Of a stretch of 64,000 nucleotides of DNA, positions 33,527-42,272 are shown piece by piece. Within the stretch, counting starts at the first letter, position 1; each line of letters opens with the position of its first letter. Source of the DNA: UBA1189 sp045594245. Its GTDB lineage: Bacteria > Bacteroidota > Bacteroidia > Bacteroidales > Bacteroidaceae. The stretch is taken from positions 1 through 64,000 of the forward strand of contig JAZNYG010000066.1 in assembly GCA_045594245.1 (NCBI GenBank). Direction: 5' to 3'. Under the pieces are notes generated by a model. That model was not told where the DNA came from. It saw only the letters and a program-made list of their open reading frames with translations, and searched no databases. Made by a program: the position numbers and the translations under genes.

Positions 33527-34906
33527 ATGAAGAAAACAACCTATATCGCCCTGTCAGCATTGGTGCTGCTGTGCGGATGCTCTGAGAAAATACTCCCCAT
33601 CAGAGGAGTGAAGAAATCGGTGGAGACGCAGGCTCCACAAGTAGAGAACAAAGCCGTTGCCCTGCAAGATACAGTAGTAGCAGAGGCGGTACAGGCAGAA
33701 GAGCCCGTGGTGGAGCGCGAGCCCATACCCGAGGAGTGGACCGCCATCAAGGACGACTCGCTGGTGGTAATAGAGAGCATGTCGGGCGAACTCGATAGCC
33801 TACTCAACAGTTGGTATGCGCAGACCTACCTCATGGTGGACACCACCTGCACGGCAACAGCCACCAACCCCACATTCAGCGACACGGTATACACCGAGCG
33901 ACTGGCCAACCTGCCCTGCCTGGTGCAGATGGTATACAATCAGCCCGTGCGCAGCAGCATTGACCGCTACGCCACGAAATTGCGCCACCAGGTATCTTAC
34001 ATGCTGGGTATGATGCAGTACTACGAGCCCATCATAGAGCAGGCACTCGACGTGCATGGCGTGCCCAACGAGCTGAAGTACCTGCCGGTAATCGAATCGG
34101 CCCTCAACCCCATCGCCGTATCACGCGCTGGGGCTACCGGCCTGTGGCAGTTTATGTACAGCACAGGCAAACTCTACGGGCTGAAGCAAAATAGCCTCGT
34201 CGATGACCGCCGCGACCCCGTGAAGGCCACCTGGGCAGCAGCCAAGCACCTGCGCGACCTCTACGACCGCTTCGGTGACTGGAGCCTGGCCATAGCAGCC
34301 TACAACTGCGGCTCGGGCAACGTGAACAAGGCCATCTACCGCTCGGGCGGAAAGACCAATTTTTGGGACATCTACTACTACTTGCCCCGCGAGACGCGCG
34401 GCTACGTGCCTGCCTTCATCGCAGCCACCTACATCATGACCTACCATGCCGAGCATGGCATCTGCCCCATGGAGCCCAAGTTGCCTATAGCTACCGACAC
34501 CATCATGGTAAACCGTCTGCTCCACTTCGACCAGATAGCAGCCGTGTGCGATATCGACATGGAGACGCTGCGTGGCCTCAACCCGCAGTACCGCGAAGAC
34601 GTCATCCCGGGCAAGTTCCTGCCCGGAGCACTGCGCCTCCCCGAAGACAAGATACGCACCTTCATCCTCTCGGGCGACTCGATATACAACTACGACCGCG
34701 AGAAATACTTCTCCGAGGAGAAGGTGAAGACTCTGAAAAACCAAGCCACCAACAGCGGATTCATCTACCACAAGATACGCAGTGGAGAGACCCTCTCGAC
34801 CATTGCACGCCGCTACCGCGTGACAGTAAACGAACTTAAGCGATGGAACGGTCTCCGCACCAGCCGCATCGTGGCAGGAAAGAGACTGAAGATTTATCCA
34901 AGATGA
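33527..34906 (+). CDS. MltD-like lytic transglycosylase with LysM, lipoprotein
   Basis: About 459 residues from the ATG at 33527 (MKKTTYIALSALVLLCGC, lipobox); an ATG two codons upstream is equivalent. The SLT domain shows LKYLPVIESALNPIAVSRAG (about residues 184-203, with catalytic Glu in the ES pair), GLWQFM and AIAAYNCGSGNVNKAI. A LysM module closes the protein (YHKIRSGETLSTIARRYRVT). It cleaves peptidoglycan glycan strands to anhydromuramoyl products in the periplasm. It precedes relA/spoT, as commonly seen after parAB and DUF5683 in Bacteroidales. Confidence 0.9.
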   Translation: MKKTTYIALSALVLLCGCSEKILPIRGVKKSVETQAPQVENKAVALQDTVVAEAVQAEEPVVEREPIPEEWTAIKDDSLVVIESMSGELDSLLNSWYAQTYLMVDTTCTATATNPTFSDTVYTERLANLPCLVQMVYNQPVRSSIDRYATKLRHQVSYMLGMMQYYEPIIEQALDVHGVPNELKYLPVIESALNPIAVSRAGATGLWQFMYSTGKLYGLKQNSLVDDRRDPVKATWAAAKHLRDLYDRFGDWSLAIAAYNCGSGNVNKAIYRSGGKTNFWDIYYYLPRETRGYVPAFIAATYIMTYHAEHGICPMEPKLPIATDTIMVNRLLHFDQIAAVCDIDMETLRGLNPQYREDVIPGKFLPGALRLPEDKIRTFILSGDSIYNYDREKYFSEEKVKTLKNQATNSGFIYHKIRSGETLSTIARRYRVTVNELKRWNGLRTSRIVAGKRLKIYPR

Positions 34907-35007
34907 AAGATGAAAGTTGAAAGATGAGCCGAAGGTCGACGCCCGAAGGGGCCAAAGTCAAAGACTAAAAAGAACAATTCAGAATTTAGAATTCAGGATT
35001 AAAAAAC
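34907..35007. repeat. AT-rich repeat between mltD-like gene and relA/spoT
   Basis: Directly after the stop come GAAAGTTGAAAGATGAG-type units. Before the next ATG come CAATTCAGAATTTAGAATTC units. A GC-rich middle lies between. Same layout as the parA-parB repeat. Confidence 0.55.
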
Positions 35008-37254
35008 ATGAACACCGAAAAGGAACTTGCCGAAGAGAAGATGATAAACGAAGCGTTCCAAGGAATGCTAAGTACTTACCTGGCCTCGAAGCACCGCAAG
35101 AAGGTCGACATCATCACCCGTGCCTTCAACTTTGCCAAGCATGCCCATAAGGGAGTGCGCCGCAACTCGGGCGAGCCCTATATCATGCACCCCATCGCCG
35201 TGGCACGCATCGTGAGCGAGGAGATTGGCCTGGGCTCCACATCTATCTGCGCAGCATTGCTTCATGATGTGGTGGAGGATACCGAATACACGGTAGAGGA
35301 CATCGCCAACCTCTTCGGGCCCAAGATAGCGCAAATCGTTGACGGACTGACCAAGATAGCGGGCGGCATCTTCGGCGACAAGGCATCGGCACAGACAGAG
35401 AACTTCAAGAAGTTGCTGCTCACCATGTCGGAAGACATACGCGTGATACTCATCAAGATTGCCGACCGACTGCACAACATGCGCACCCTGCAGCACATGG
35501 CACCCAACAAGCAGTACAAGATTGCCGGAGAGACACTCTACATATACGCCCCCATCGCCTATCGCCTCGGATTGAGCAAGATAAAGGTGGAACTGGAGAA
35601 CCTCAGCTTCAAGTATGAGCACCCCGAGGAGTATGCCCGCATAGAGGAGAAGCTGGCCATAACACAGGCGGAGCGCGAGAAACTCTTTGCCGACTTTACC
35701 GCCCCCATCAAGGCCAAGCTCGACGAGATGGGTGTACAGTACCGACTGATGGGACGCATCAAGTCGCCCTACTCGATTTGGAAGAAGATGCAAAACAAGC
35801 AGCTCGCCTTTGAAGAAATCTTCGACATACTGGCCGTGCGCATCATCTTCGAACCCAAGAATATCAAAGAGGAGGCCAACGAGTGCTTCAACATATATAT
35901 TGCTCTGTCACACCTCTACCGTACCCACCCCGACCGCTTCCGCGACTGGGTGAACCAGCCTAAGACAAACGGCTACCAAGCCCTGCACGTTACCCTCATG
36001 AGCAACCACGGCGAATGGGTGGAGGTGCAGATTCGTAGCCAGCGCATGGACGACATCGCCGAACAGGGCGTGGCGGCACACTGGAAATACAAGGAGAGCG
36101 GCTACGTGGAGGAGGATGAGGTGGACCTCAACAAGTGGCTCCACACCATCAAGGAGATTCTCGACGACCCACAACCCGATGCGATGGACTTCCTCGATGC
36201 CATCAAGCTCAACCTCTACTCGTCAGAAATCTTCGTCTTCACCCCCAAGGGAGACATCAAGACCATGCCACAGGGATGCACCGCGCTCGACTTTGCCTTC
36301 TCCATACATACATTGGTGGGAACGCACTGCATCGGTGCCAAGGTGAACCACAAACTCGTGCCTATGAGCCACGTATTGCAGAGTGGCGACCAAGTAGAGG
36401 TACTCACCTCAAAAACACAGAATGTGAAGCCCGAGTGGCTCACCATGGTGACCACCGCCAAGGCAAAAAGCAAGATACAGGGCATACTGCGCCGTGAGGA
36501 GCGTGCCGCTCACAAAGAGGGCGAACGCATCATGGCCGAGTTTACCCAGAAGGAGGACCTCACACTCGACGTACACAGCATAGCCCGCCTCTGCCGTATG
36601 CATAACTTCTCGGAGTATGACCAGTTGCTCGTAGCGCTGGGCAACAAGAGCATCATCCTCGGCGATGCCGACCGCAATGCTCTCAAGGGTTCCAGCTCAT
36701 CGACAAACATCCTTGGCCGACTCTTCCGCACAAGCAAGAAAGAAGAAAAGCCTATTGGCAAGCCGCAATTGTCAAACGACAATCCACAAAAGATTGACAA
36801 GAAACGTCCGCTCATCCTCACCGACGAGGCCATCCAAAGCAGCTACCACATGGCAAAGTGCTGCCACCCCATCCCTGGCGACGATGTGCTCGGATTCATC
36901 GGCGACGACGGGCAAATCATCATCCACCAGCGCAAGTGCCCCGAAGCAGCCAAACTCAAGGCCGGCTATGGCAACCGCATCGTAGCAGCACAGTGGAGTA
37001 CCCACAAGTTGCTCCATTTCTCCGTATCGATCAACATCAAGGGTATCGACGGTGTGGGTGTGGTGAACCAAATCACCAACATCATCTCACAGGAACTCAA
37101 CGTGAACATGGAGCGCATCCTCATAGAGGCTCACGATGGCATCTTCGACGGCACCATACGCCTCCGTGTACACGACGTGGACGACATAAAAGTCATCTGC
37201 GACAACTTGAAGAAGCTCAACAATATCCGCACCGTCATTCGCGTGGACGAATAA
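35008..37254 (+). CDS. Bifunctional (p)ppGpp synthetase/hydrolase (RelA/SpoT)
   Basis: A 748-residue stringent-response enzyme. The HD hydrolase region shows ALLHDVVEDTEYT (about residues 83-95) and IKIADRLHNMRTL (about 149); the synthetase shows RIKSPYSIWKKMQ (about 250) and NGYQALHVTLM. TGS follows (EIFVFTPKGDIKTMPQGCTA, about 409) and then a C-terminal ACT domain (HFSVSINIKGIDGVGVVNQI). Intact HD residues support a bifunctional rather than synthetase-only enzyme. Around residues 585-600 lies a short linker, GKPQLSNDNPQKIDKKR, whose DNA (ATTGTCAAACGACAAT, GATTGACAA) looks like a small repeat insertion. Confidence 0.93.
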   Translation: MNTEKELAEEKMINEAFQGMLSTYLASKHRKKVDIITRAFNFAKHAHKGVRRNSGEPYIMHPIAVARIVSEEIGLGSTSICAALLHDVVEDTEYTVEDIANLFGPKIAQIVDGLTKIAGGIFGDKASAQTENFKKLLLTMSEDIRVILIKIADRLHNMRTLQHMAPNKQYKIAGETLYIYAPIAYRLGLSKIKVELENLSFKYEHPEEYARIEEKLAITQAEREKLFADFTAPIKAKLDEMGVQYRLMGRIKSPYSIWKKMQNKQLAFEEIFDILAVRIIFEPKNIKEEANECFNIYIALSHLYRTHPDRFRDWVNQPKTNGYQALHVTLMSNHGEWVEVQIRSQRMDDIAEQGVAAHWKYKESGYVEEDEVDLNKWLHTIKEILDDPQPDAMDFLDAIKLNLYSSEIFVFTPKGDIKTMPQGCTALDFAFSIHTLVGTHCIGAKVNHKLVPMSHVLQSGDQVEVLTSKTQNVKPEWLTMVTTAKAKSKIQGILRREERAAHKEGERIMAEFTQKEDLTLDVHSIARLCRMHNFSEYDQLLVALGNKSIILGDADRNALKGSSSSTNILGRLFRTSKKEEKPIGKPQLSNDNPQKIDKKRPLILTDEAIQSSYHMAKCCHPIPGDDVLGFIGDDGQIIIHQRKCPEAAKLKAGYGNRIVAAQWSTHKLLHFSVSINIKGIDGVGVVNQITNIISQELNVNMERILIEAHDGIFDGTIRLRVHDVDDIKVICDNLKKLNNIRTVIRVDE

Positions 37255-37328
37255 TACAAGTAAACTAGCAATTACCTTATACAACAAATTCCACACAATC
37301 CTTGCGCTCCTAAAAGAATTATTACAAT

Positions 37329-39878
37329 ATGATTTACCCGAGCAATTTCGAACAGAAGATTGGTTTCGACCAGATACGGCATATACTGAAAGAGCGATGC
37401 CTGAGCACCTTGGGAAAGGACAAGGTGGAAGAGATGCAATTCTCGCACATCTTCGGTGAAGTATGCCGTAAGTTGGACGAGGTAGAGGAGTTTGTACACA
37501 TTATCCAAGAGGAGGATGCGTTCCCCAATCAATACTTCTTCGACGTACGCCCGGCACTGCATCGGGCCAGCATCGTGGGTATGTATATGGACGAGGGTGA
37601 ACTTTTCGACCTTCGCCGCTCGCTCGACACGATAAATCAGATTGTACGTTTCTTCTACAGAAACGAAGAGGAGGAGCCAAGCAAGTACCCTAATCTGGAG
37701 GCTCTGGCTACAGAAGTGCAGTCCTTCCCTACCCTCACCCGCCGCATCGACGGCATCATCAACAAATTCGGAAAGATTAAGGACAATGCTTCGCCTGCAC
37801 TGGCCAATATACGTCGCGAACTGGCAGCTACCACAGGCAGCATATCGCGTACGCTGAACTCTATACTGCGCTCGGCACAGGCCGAAGGCATCGTGGACAA
37901 AGATGTGAACCCTACCGTGCGCGATGGACGATTGGTAATCCCCGTAGTGCCGGCACTGAAACGCCGCATCAAAGGTATCGTACACGATGAGTCGGCCACC
38001 GGAAAGACAGTTTTCATTGAGCCTGCCGAAGTGGTGGAAGCCAACAACCGCATACGCGAGCTGGAGAGTGAAGAGCGCCGCGAGGTGATACGCATTCTTA
38101 CCGAGTTTACCGATGAGGTGCGCCCGCAGATTCCTGAGATTCTGGAGTCATATACCTTCCTTGCCGAAATAGACTTTATCCGTGCCAAGGCACTCACCGC
38201 CATCAGCATGGATGCCATCAAGCCACAAATGCACGACTACCCCTATATCGACTGGGTAGAGGCCGAGCACCCCTTGCTGCGCATCACGCTGGCCAAGCAC
38301 AACAAGAAGGTGGTGCCGCTCGACATCAAGCTGAGCCGCGAACAGCGCATACTCATCATATCGGGCCCGAATGCCGGAGGTAAATCGGTGTGTCTGAAGA
38401 CCGTGGGACTGCTGCAATACATGTTGCAGTGCGGCATGCACATTCCCTTGAAGAGGGCAAGTGTAGCCGGTATCTTCAACAGCATATTCATTGACATCGG
38501 CGATGAGCAGAGCATCGAAGACGACCTCAGCACCTACAGCAGTCACCTGCTGAACATGAAGAATATGATGCGCGAGGCGAGTGGGCGCAGCCTCATCCTC
38601 ATCGATGAGTTTGGCAGCGGCACCGAGCCCCTCATCGGAGGCGCCATTGCCGAGGCGGTATTGCGCCGCTTCAACGACAAGCGTGCCTACGGTGTCATCA
38701 CCACCCACTACTCGAACCTGAAGCAGTTTGCCGACAGCCACAAAGGCGTGGTCAACGGCGCCATGCTCTATGACCGCCACCTGATGCAAGCACTCTACCA
38801 GCTGCAGATAGGCAATCCGGGCAGCTCGTTTGCCGTGGAGATAGCCCACAAGATAGGACTCCCCGAAGAGGTTATTGCCGATGCCTCGGAGATCGTGGGA
38901 AGCGAGTACATACAGTCGGACAAGTACCTGCAGGACATCGTGCGCGACAAGCGCTACTGGGAAACCAAGCGCCTGAACATACGACAGAAGGAGAAGCAGC
39001 TCGAGACGCTCATCGCCCAGTACGAGGGCGAGATGGAGGAGCTGAAGAAGAGTCGCAAGAGTGTCATCCGCGAAGCCAAGGAGGAGATGCAGCAGCTACT
39101 GCAGGAGTCGAACGCCCGCATCGAGAACACCATACGCACCATCAAGGAGGCACAAGCCGAGAAGGAGCAGACACGCCAAGCACGCCAAGAACTGGCCGAC
39201 TGGCGCGAAGCCGTGACCGACAACACAGCCGACGAATACGAAGCACGCATACAGCGCAAGATGGAGCAGCTGCGTGCACGGCAGGAACGGAAGAAGTTGA
39301 AAACTCAAAATTCAAAATTGAAAGTTGACTCCGCTACGAGTACCCAACACACAAGCACGCCGGATAGTAATAAATCTCAATTTTCAATTTCCAATTTTCA
39401 ATTTGAGACAGGTTCATTGGTCCGCATCAAGGGCCAGCAGACCATCGGCACCATCGAGCAGATCAATGGGAAGAATGCCACGGTAACCTTTGGCATGATG
39501 CGCACCGTAACCAAGCTTTCCAAGCTAGAGCCAGCCACACAGGAGGCTGCACGCCAGCAGGAAGCCGAGCGTCCACGCACCTATACATATCTGAGCAAGG
39601 AGACGCAGGAGGATATCTCACAACGCCGTTTGCAGTTTAAGCAGGATATTGACGTACGCGGCATGCGTGGCGAGGAGGCTCTGCAAGCTGTTACTTATTA
39701 TATAGACGATGCCGTACTACTCAGTATGCCTCGTGTACGCATACTACATGGAACGGGCAACGGCATCCTGCGCACCCTCATACGCCAGTATCTGCAAGCC
39801 AATCCTGCCGTAGCCAGCTGTCGCGACGAACACGTACAGTTTGGCGGAGCGGGCATCACGGTTGTGGAGCTGCATTAG
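37329..39878 (+). CDS. mutS2: MutS2 family endonuclease/ATPase with repeat-encoded linker
   Basis: An 849-residue MutS2. The core ATPase shows GPNAGGKSVCLKTVGLLQYM (about residues 348-367), LILIDEFGSGTEP (about 421) and TTHYSNLKQFA. A long coiled coil follows (EMEELKKSRKSVIREAKEEM), and the C-terminal Smr nuclease domain has DVRGMRGEEALQAV and LHGTGNGILR. MutS2 acts on branched DNA and on collided ribosomes in species studied. Residues about 656-696 are an extra linker encoded by an AT-rich CAATT repeat (39298-39408), in frame and without stops. The Smr and ATPase motifs are intact, so the protein is probably functional. Confidence 0.93.
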   Translation: MIYPSNFEQKIGFDQIRHILKERCLSTLGKDKVEEMQFSHIFGEVCRKLDEVEEFVHIIQEEDAFPNQYFFDVRPALHRASIVGMYMDEGELFDLRRSLDTINQIVRFFYRNEEEEPSKYPNLEALATEVQSFPTLTRRIDGIINKFGKIKDNASPALANIRRELAATTGSISRTLNSILRSAQAEGIVDKDVNPTVRDGRLVIPVVPALKRRIKGIVHDESATGKTVFIEPAEVVEANNRIRELESEERREVIRILTEFTDEVRPQIPEILESYTFLAEIDFIRAKALTAISMDAIKPQMHDYPYIDWVEAEHPLLRITLAKHNKKVVPLDIKLSREQRILIISGPNAGGKSVCLKTVGLLQYMLQCGMHIPLKRASVAGIFNSIFIDIGDEQSIEDDLSTYSSHLLNMKNMMREASGRSLILIDEFGSGTEPLIGGAIAEAVLRRFNDKRAYGVITTHYSNLKQFADSHKGVVNGAMLYDRHLMQALYQLQIGNPGSSFAVEIAHKIGLPEEVIADASEIVGSEYIQSDKYLQDIVRDKRYWETKRLNIRQKEKQLETLIAQYEGEMEELKKSRKSVIREAKEEMQQLLQESNARIENTIRTIKEAQAEKEQTRQARQELADWREAVTDNTADEYEARIQRKMEQLRARQERKKLKTQNSKLKVDSATSTQHTSTPDSNKSQFSISNFQFETGSLVRIKGQQTIGTIEQINGKNATVTFGMMRTVTKLSKLEPATQEAARQQEAERPRTYTYLSKETQEDISQRRLQFKQDIDVRGMRGEEALQAVTYYIDDAVLLSMPRVRILHGTGNGILRTLIRQYLQANPAVASCRDEHVQFGGAGITVVELH
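39298..39408. repeat. CAATT-type inverted repeat inserted in frame within mutS2
   Basis: The left arm AAACTCAAAATTCAAAATTG is mirrored by a right arm TCAATTTTCAATTTCCAATT. The translated peptides are LKTQNSKLKV and SQFSISNFQFE, low in similarity to any domain. It falls between the coiled coil and the beta-barrel part before Smr. Confidence 0.8.
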
Positions 39879-39915
39879 TTTAGAGTAAAACCGTAAATTA
39901 TAAAATCCAAATAAC

Positions 39916-40542
39916 ATGATGAACATCACTTTCGTCGACATTCTTGAGTTCGTAGGCACCTTTGCCTTTGCCATCAGTGGTATACGCCTGGCTTCGGCCA
40001 AGCAGTTCGACCTCTTTGGAGCCTATGTCGTAGGACTAGTGACCGCCATTGGTGGTGGTACCATCCGTGACCTGTTGCTCGATGTCACCCCCTTCTGGAT
40101 GAGCAACACTATCTACCTTACCATTACAGCGCTCGCCCTACTATGGGTAATGGTGTTCAGTAAGTACCTGGTGCATATGAACAACACCTTCTTTTTCTTC
40201 GACGCCATCGGCCTTGCCCTATTCGCTGTCGTAGGTATACAGAAGACGCTCGATGCAGGTTTCCCGCTCTGGGTAGCTACCATCATGGGTACGATGACTG
40301 GTGCTGCGGGCGGTGTATTGCGCGACGTGTTCATTAATGAGATACCGCTTATCTTCCGAAAGGACATCTATGCCATGGCCTGCGTGATGGGAGGCTTGGC
40401 CTATTGGGTGTGCGGCTGGGTAGGAGCAGACTCCATCGTGACACAAATCATCTGTGGCGTAAGTGTATTCCTCACCCGTGTGCTTGCCGTGAAGTACCAT
40501 ATCAGCCTGCCTATACTCAAGGGAGAAGATGACGAGGACTAA
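39916..40542 (+). CDS. TRIC-type cation channel family membrane protein (UPF0126)
   Basis: A 208-residue protein with about seven transmembrane helices. The duplicated glycine motif GGGTIRDLLLDVTP (about residues 46-59) and GAAGGVLRDVFINEIP (about 135-150) is the mark of bacterial TRIC homologues, which form homotrimeric potassium-permeable channels. The start has two adjacent Met codons. It follows mutS2 by 37 nt and ends at a strong terminator. The ionic preference in this organism is unknown. Confidence 0.88.
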   Translation: MMNITFVDILEFVGTFAFAISGIRLASAKQFDLFGAYVVGLVTAIGGGTIRDLLLDVTPFWMSNTIYLTITALALLWVMVFSKYLVHMNNTFFFFDAIGLALFAVVGIQKTLDAGFPLWVATIMGTMTGAAGGVLRDVFINEIPLIFRKDIYAMACVMGGLAYWVCGWVGADSIVTQIICGVSVFLTRVLAVKYHISLPILKGEDDED

Positions 40543-40568
40543 ATAGTCGCTTTTGTTTTTATACAAAG

Positions 40569-40605
40569 CAAGGGAGAAGGTGTGGCCTTCTCCCTTGTCT
40601 ATTTT
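40569..40605. terminator. Bidirectional terminator between TRIC and FadL-like genes
   Basis: CAAGGGAGAAGG (40569-40580) pairs perfectly with CCTTCTCCCTTG (40585-40596), then TCTATTTTT on the plus strand. It serves the convergent gene too. Confidence 0.85.
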
Positions 40606-40617
40606 TATTGCGAGCTG

Positions 40618-42207
40618 TTAGAATCTTAATCCAACTGTCACCATACCTTTCAGTAGATTACGGCTAAGTGAGGTTGCCTCCAATTCGGGATCATCGAAGG
40701 GGAAGAAGTCGGCTTTCTGATGACTATAAAGTAACGCAGCATCAGCATAAAAAGTATCTCCACGATAACCTACACCTAAAGTATAGTTGCTTTTCGAACG
40801 GATATTCTTGTAAGCAGTATTGGTCTGAACCGAATTAACGGGAATCATTTTCCAAGCATCAGCCTTATAGCCTCCCGTCTGGTAGTTATAACCCAAGCGA
40901 GTGTAGAATGATCCAGAGAACATCTTCTCAACACCTAAGCGCAAGGTTTGCAAGGCAGTGAAATTCTCAGCCGTATGATCATTCATCAGCATATTCTCAT
41001 TGCCATCACTATAATAGAGTTTAGAAGTGCCATAATTTGAGTATTCATACTCTGCGCCAAGTGCCAAAGACGTACCTACTGTACCTCCCATACTTACATT
41101 CAACTTGGCAGGAGCAATCATCGTATAGTCTGTATAACAATCGCCTCCATACGCATCTTCACTAAAGGTATCCATCCCGAAAGATTCGGTCCACTCCTCA
41201 CCCGTCACATTATCATAGAAAGGTACTATAGAGTTGATGATAGCTGAATTGTAATCGCGCAATCTATATACGGTAGGTGTTGTAGCTGCAACGCCTACAC
41301 GGAACGAAGATTCCTCAAAGGGACGCAAGATAGCACCGAATTTGAAGTCGTAGCCTGAACCTGTAGTACGATAGAAATTCTGTAGCGTATAGTCACCGCC
41401 ATCAAAATACTCTGTATAGGAAGACTCTAGTCTGCGGTCTACATCGTATGTAGTAAGTGTCACACCCAGATATACTGCGTCTACCAGATTGAACGATATA
41501 TTAAAATCATACGCATCAATGCCACCCTTCAGCACCTCACTATAGTTGTTTGCATTGGAGGGATAATACGAGCCATCATTCAAAGCCGTAGCATCAATCA
41601 ACCGACCATCGGCACCCATGAGAGTGAGCCAACCGATTCTTGGGTCATCATAATAATTCTTCTGATAAAATCCGTTAGGATTATCATAATCAAAGTCGTC
41701 TGCAAACACATTGTCGACATTTTCATATGCCTGCCAAGCCATCTGCCCAGTCTGTGATAAGCCGTTGAGATTCGACGCCATACCCATCTTACCTCCAAAG
41801 CGCTTTACGTTACGATAGTTAAATCCAAAGTTTACAAAGCGAAGGATATTTTCGTTGCTCACCTTGCTGGTAATAACAAGACCCGCATTATCCATCGAGC
41901 CAAAAGAGTCGAACGAGCGATTGTTTGTACTATTCGATTGTGTGCGTTGGGTTACCCAATTGCCTCCAAACGACATTGAAAGATCCCAACTGCGATAGAG
42001 ACCAATACCTGCAGGATTGGTACCCATCGTGCTAATGTCTGCTCCAAGAGCACCCATAGCGCCACCCATACCCACAAAGCGAGCTGTGCCACCAAGATTA
42101 GTATCGAGCAATGCTGCCGCTTCATATGATGTCTGTGCCTGCATGGCAGATGATGCTGTGAGCATCGCTGCGGCAAGAAGGAATAATCTGTTACGTGTCA
42201 TAGTCAT
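40618..42207 (-). CDS. OmpP1/FadL-like outer-membrane transport protein
   Basis: A 529-residue outer-membrane barrel with a signal peptide ending SAMQAQ. The N-terminal hatch pattern ARFVGMGGAMGALGADISTM then GTNPAGIGLYRSWDLSMSFG is the common FadL/OmpP1/TodX family start in Bacteroidetes. The rest alternates aromatic beta-strands and ends GMVTVGLRF, with the terminal Phe typical of barrel proteins. Such channels bring in long-chain fatty acids or other hydrophobic molecules. The ligand cannot be read. A Ser/Arg-rich secreted protein lies 65 nt upstream on the same strand. Confidence 0.82.
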   Translation of the reverse strand: MTMTRNRLFLLAAAMLTASSAMQAQTSYEAAALLDTNLGGTARFVGMGGAMGALGADISTMGTNPAGIGLYRSWDLSMSFGGNWVTQRTQSNSTNNRSFDSFGSMDNAGLVITSKVSNENILRFVNFGFNYRNVKRFGGKMGMASNLNGLSQTGQMAWQAYENVDNVFADDFDYDNPNGFYQKNYYDDPRIGWLTLMGADGRLIDATALNDGSYYPSNANNYSEVLKGGIDAYDFNISFNLVDAVYLGVTLTTYDVDRRLESSYTEYFDGGDYTLQNFYRTTGSGYDFKFGAILRPFEESSFRVGVAATTPTVYRLRDYNSAIINSIVPFYDNVTGEEWTESFGMDTFSEDAYGGDCYTDYTMIAPAKLNVSMGGTVGTSLALGAEYEYSNYGTSKLYYSDGNENMLMNDHTAENFTALQTLRLGVEKMFSGSFYTRLGYNYQTGGYKADAWKMIPVNSVQTNTAYKNIRSKSNYTLGVGYRGDTFYADAALLYSHQKADFFPFDDPELEATSLSRNLLKGMVTVGLRF

Positions 42208-42272
42208 TTATGATTTTTGAATTATAATTTTAATTAACCAACTCGGTATTCAGGAGCTATGAACATAGATGT

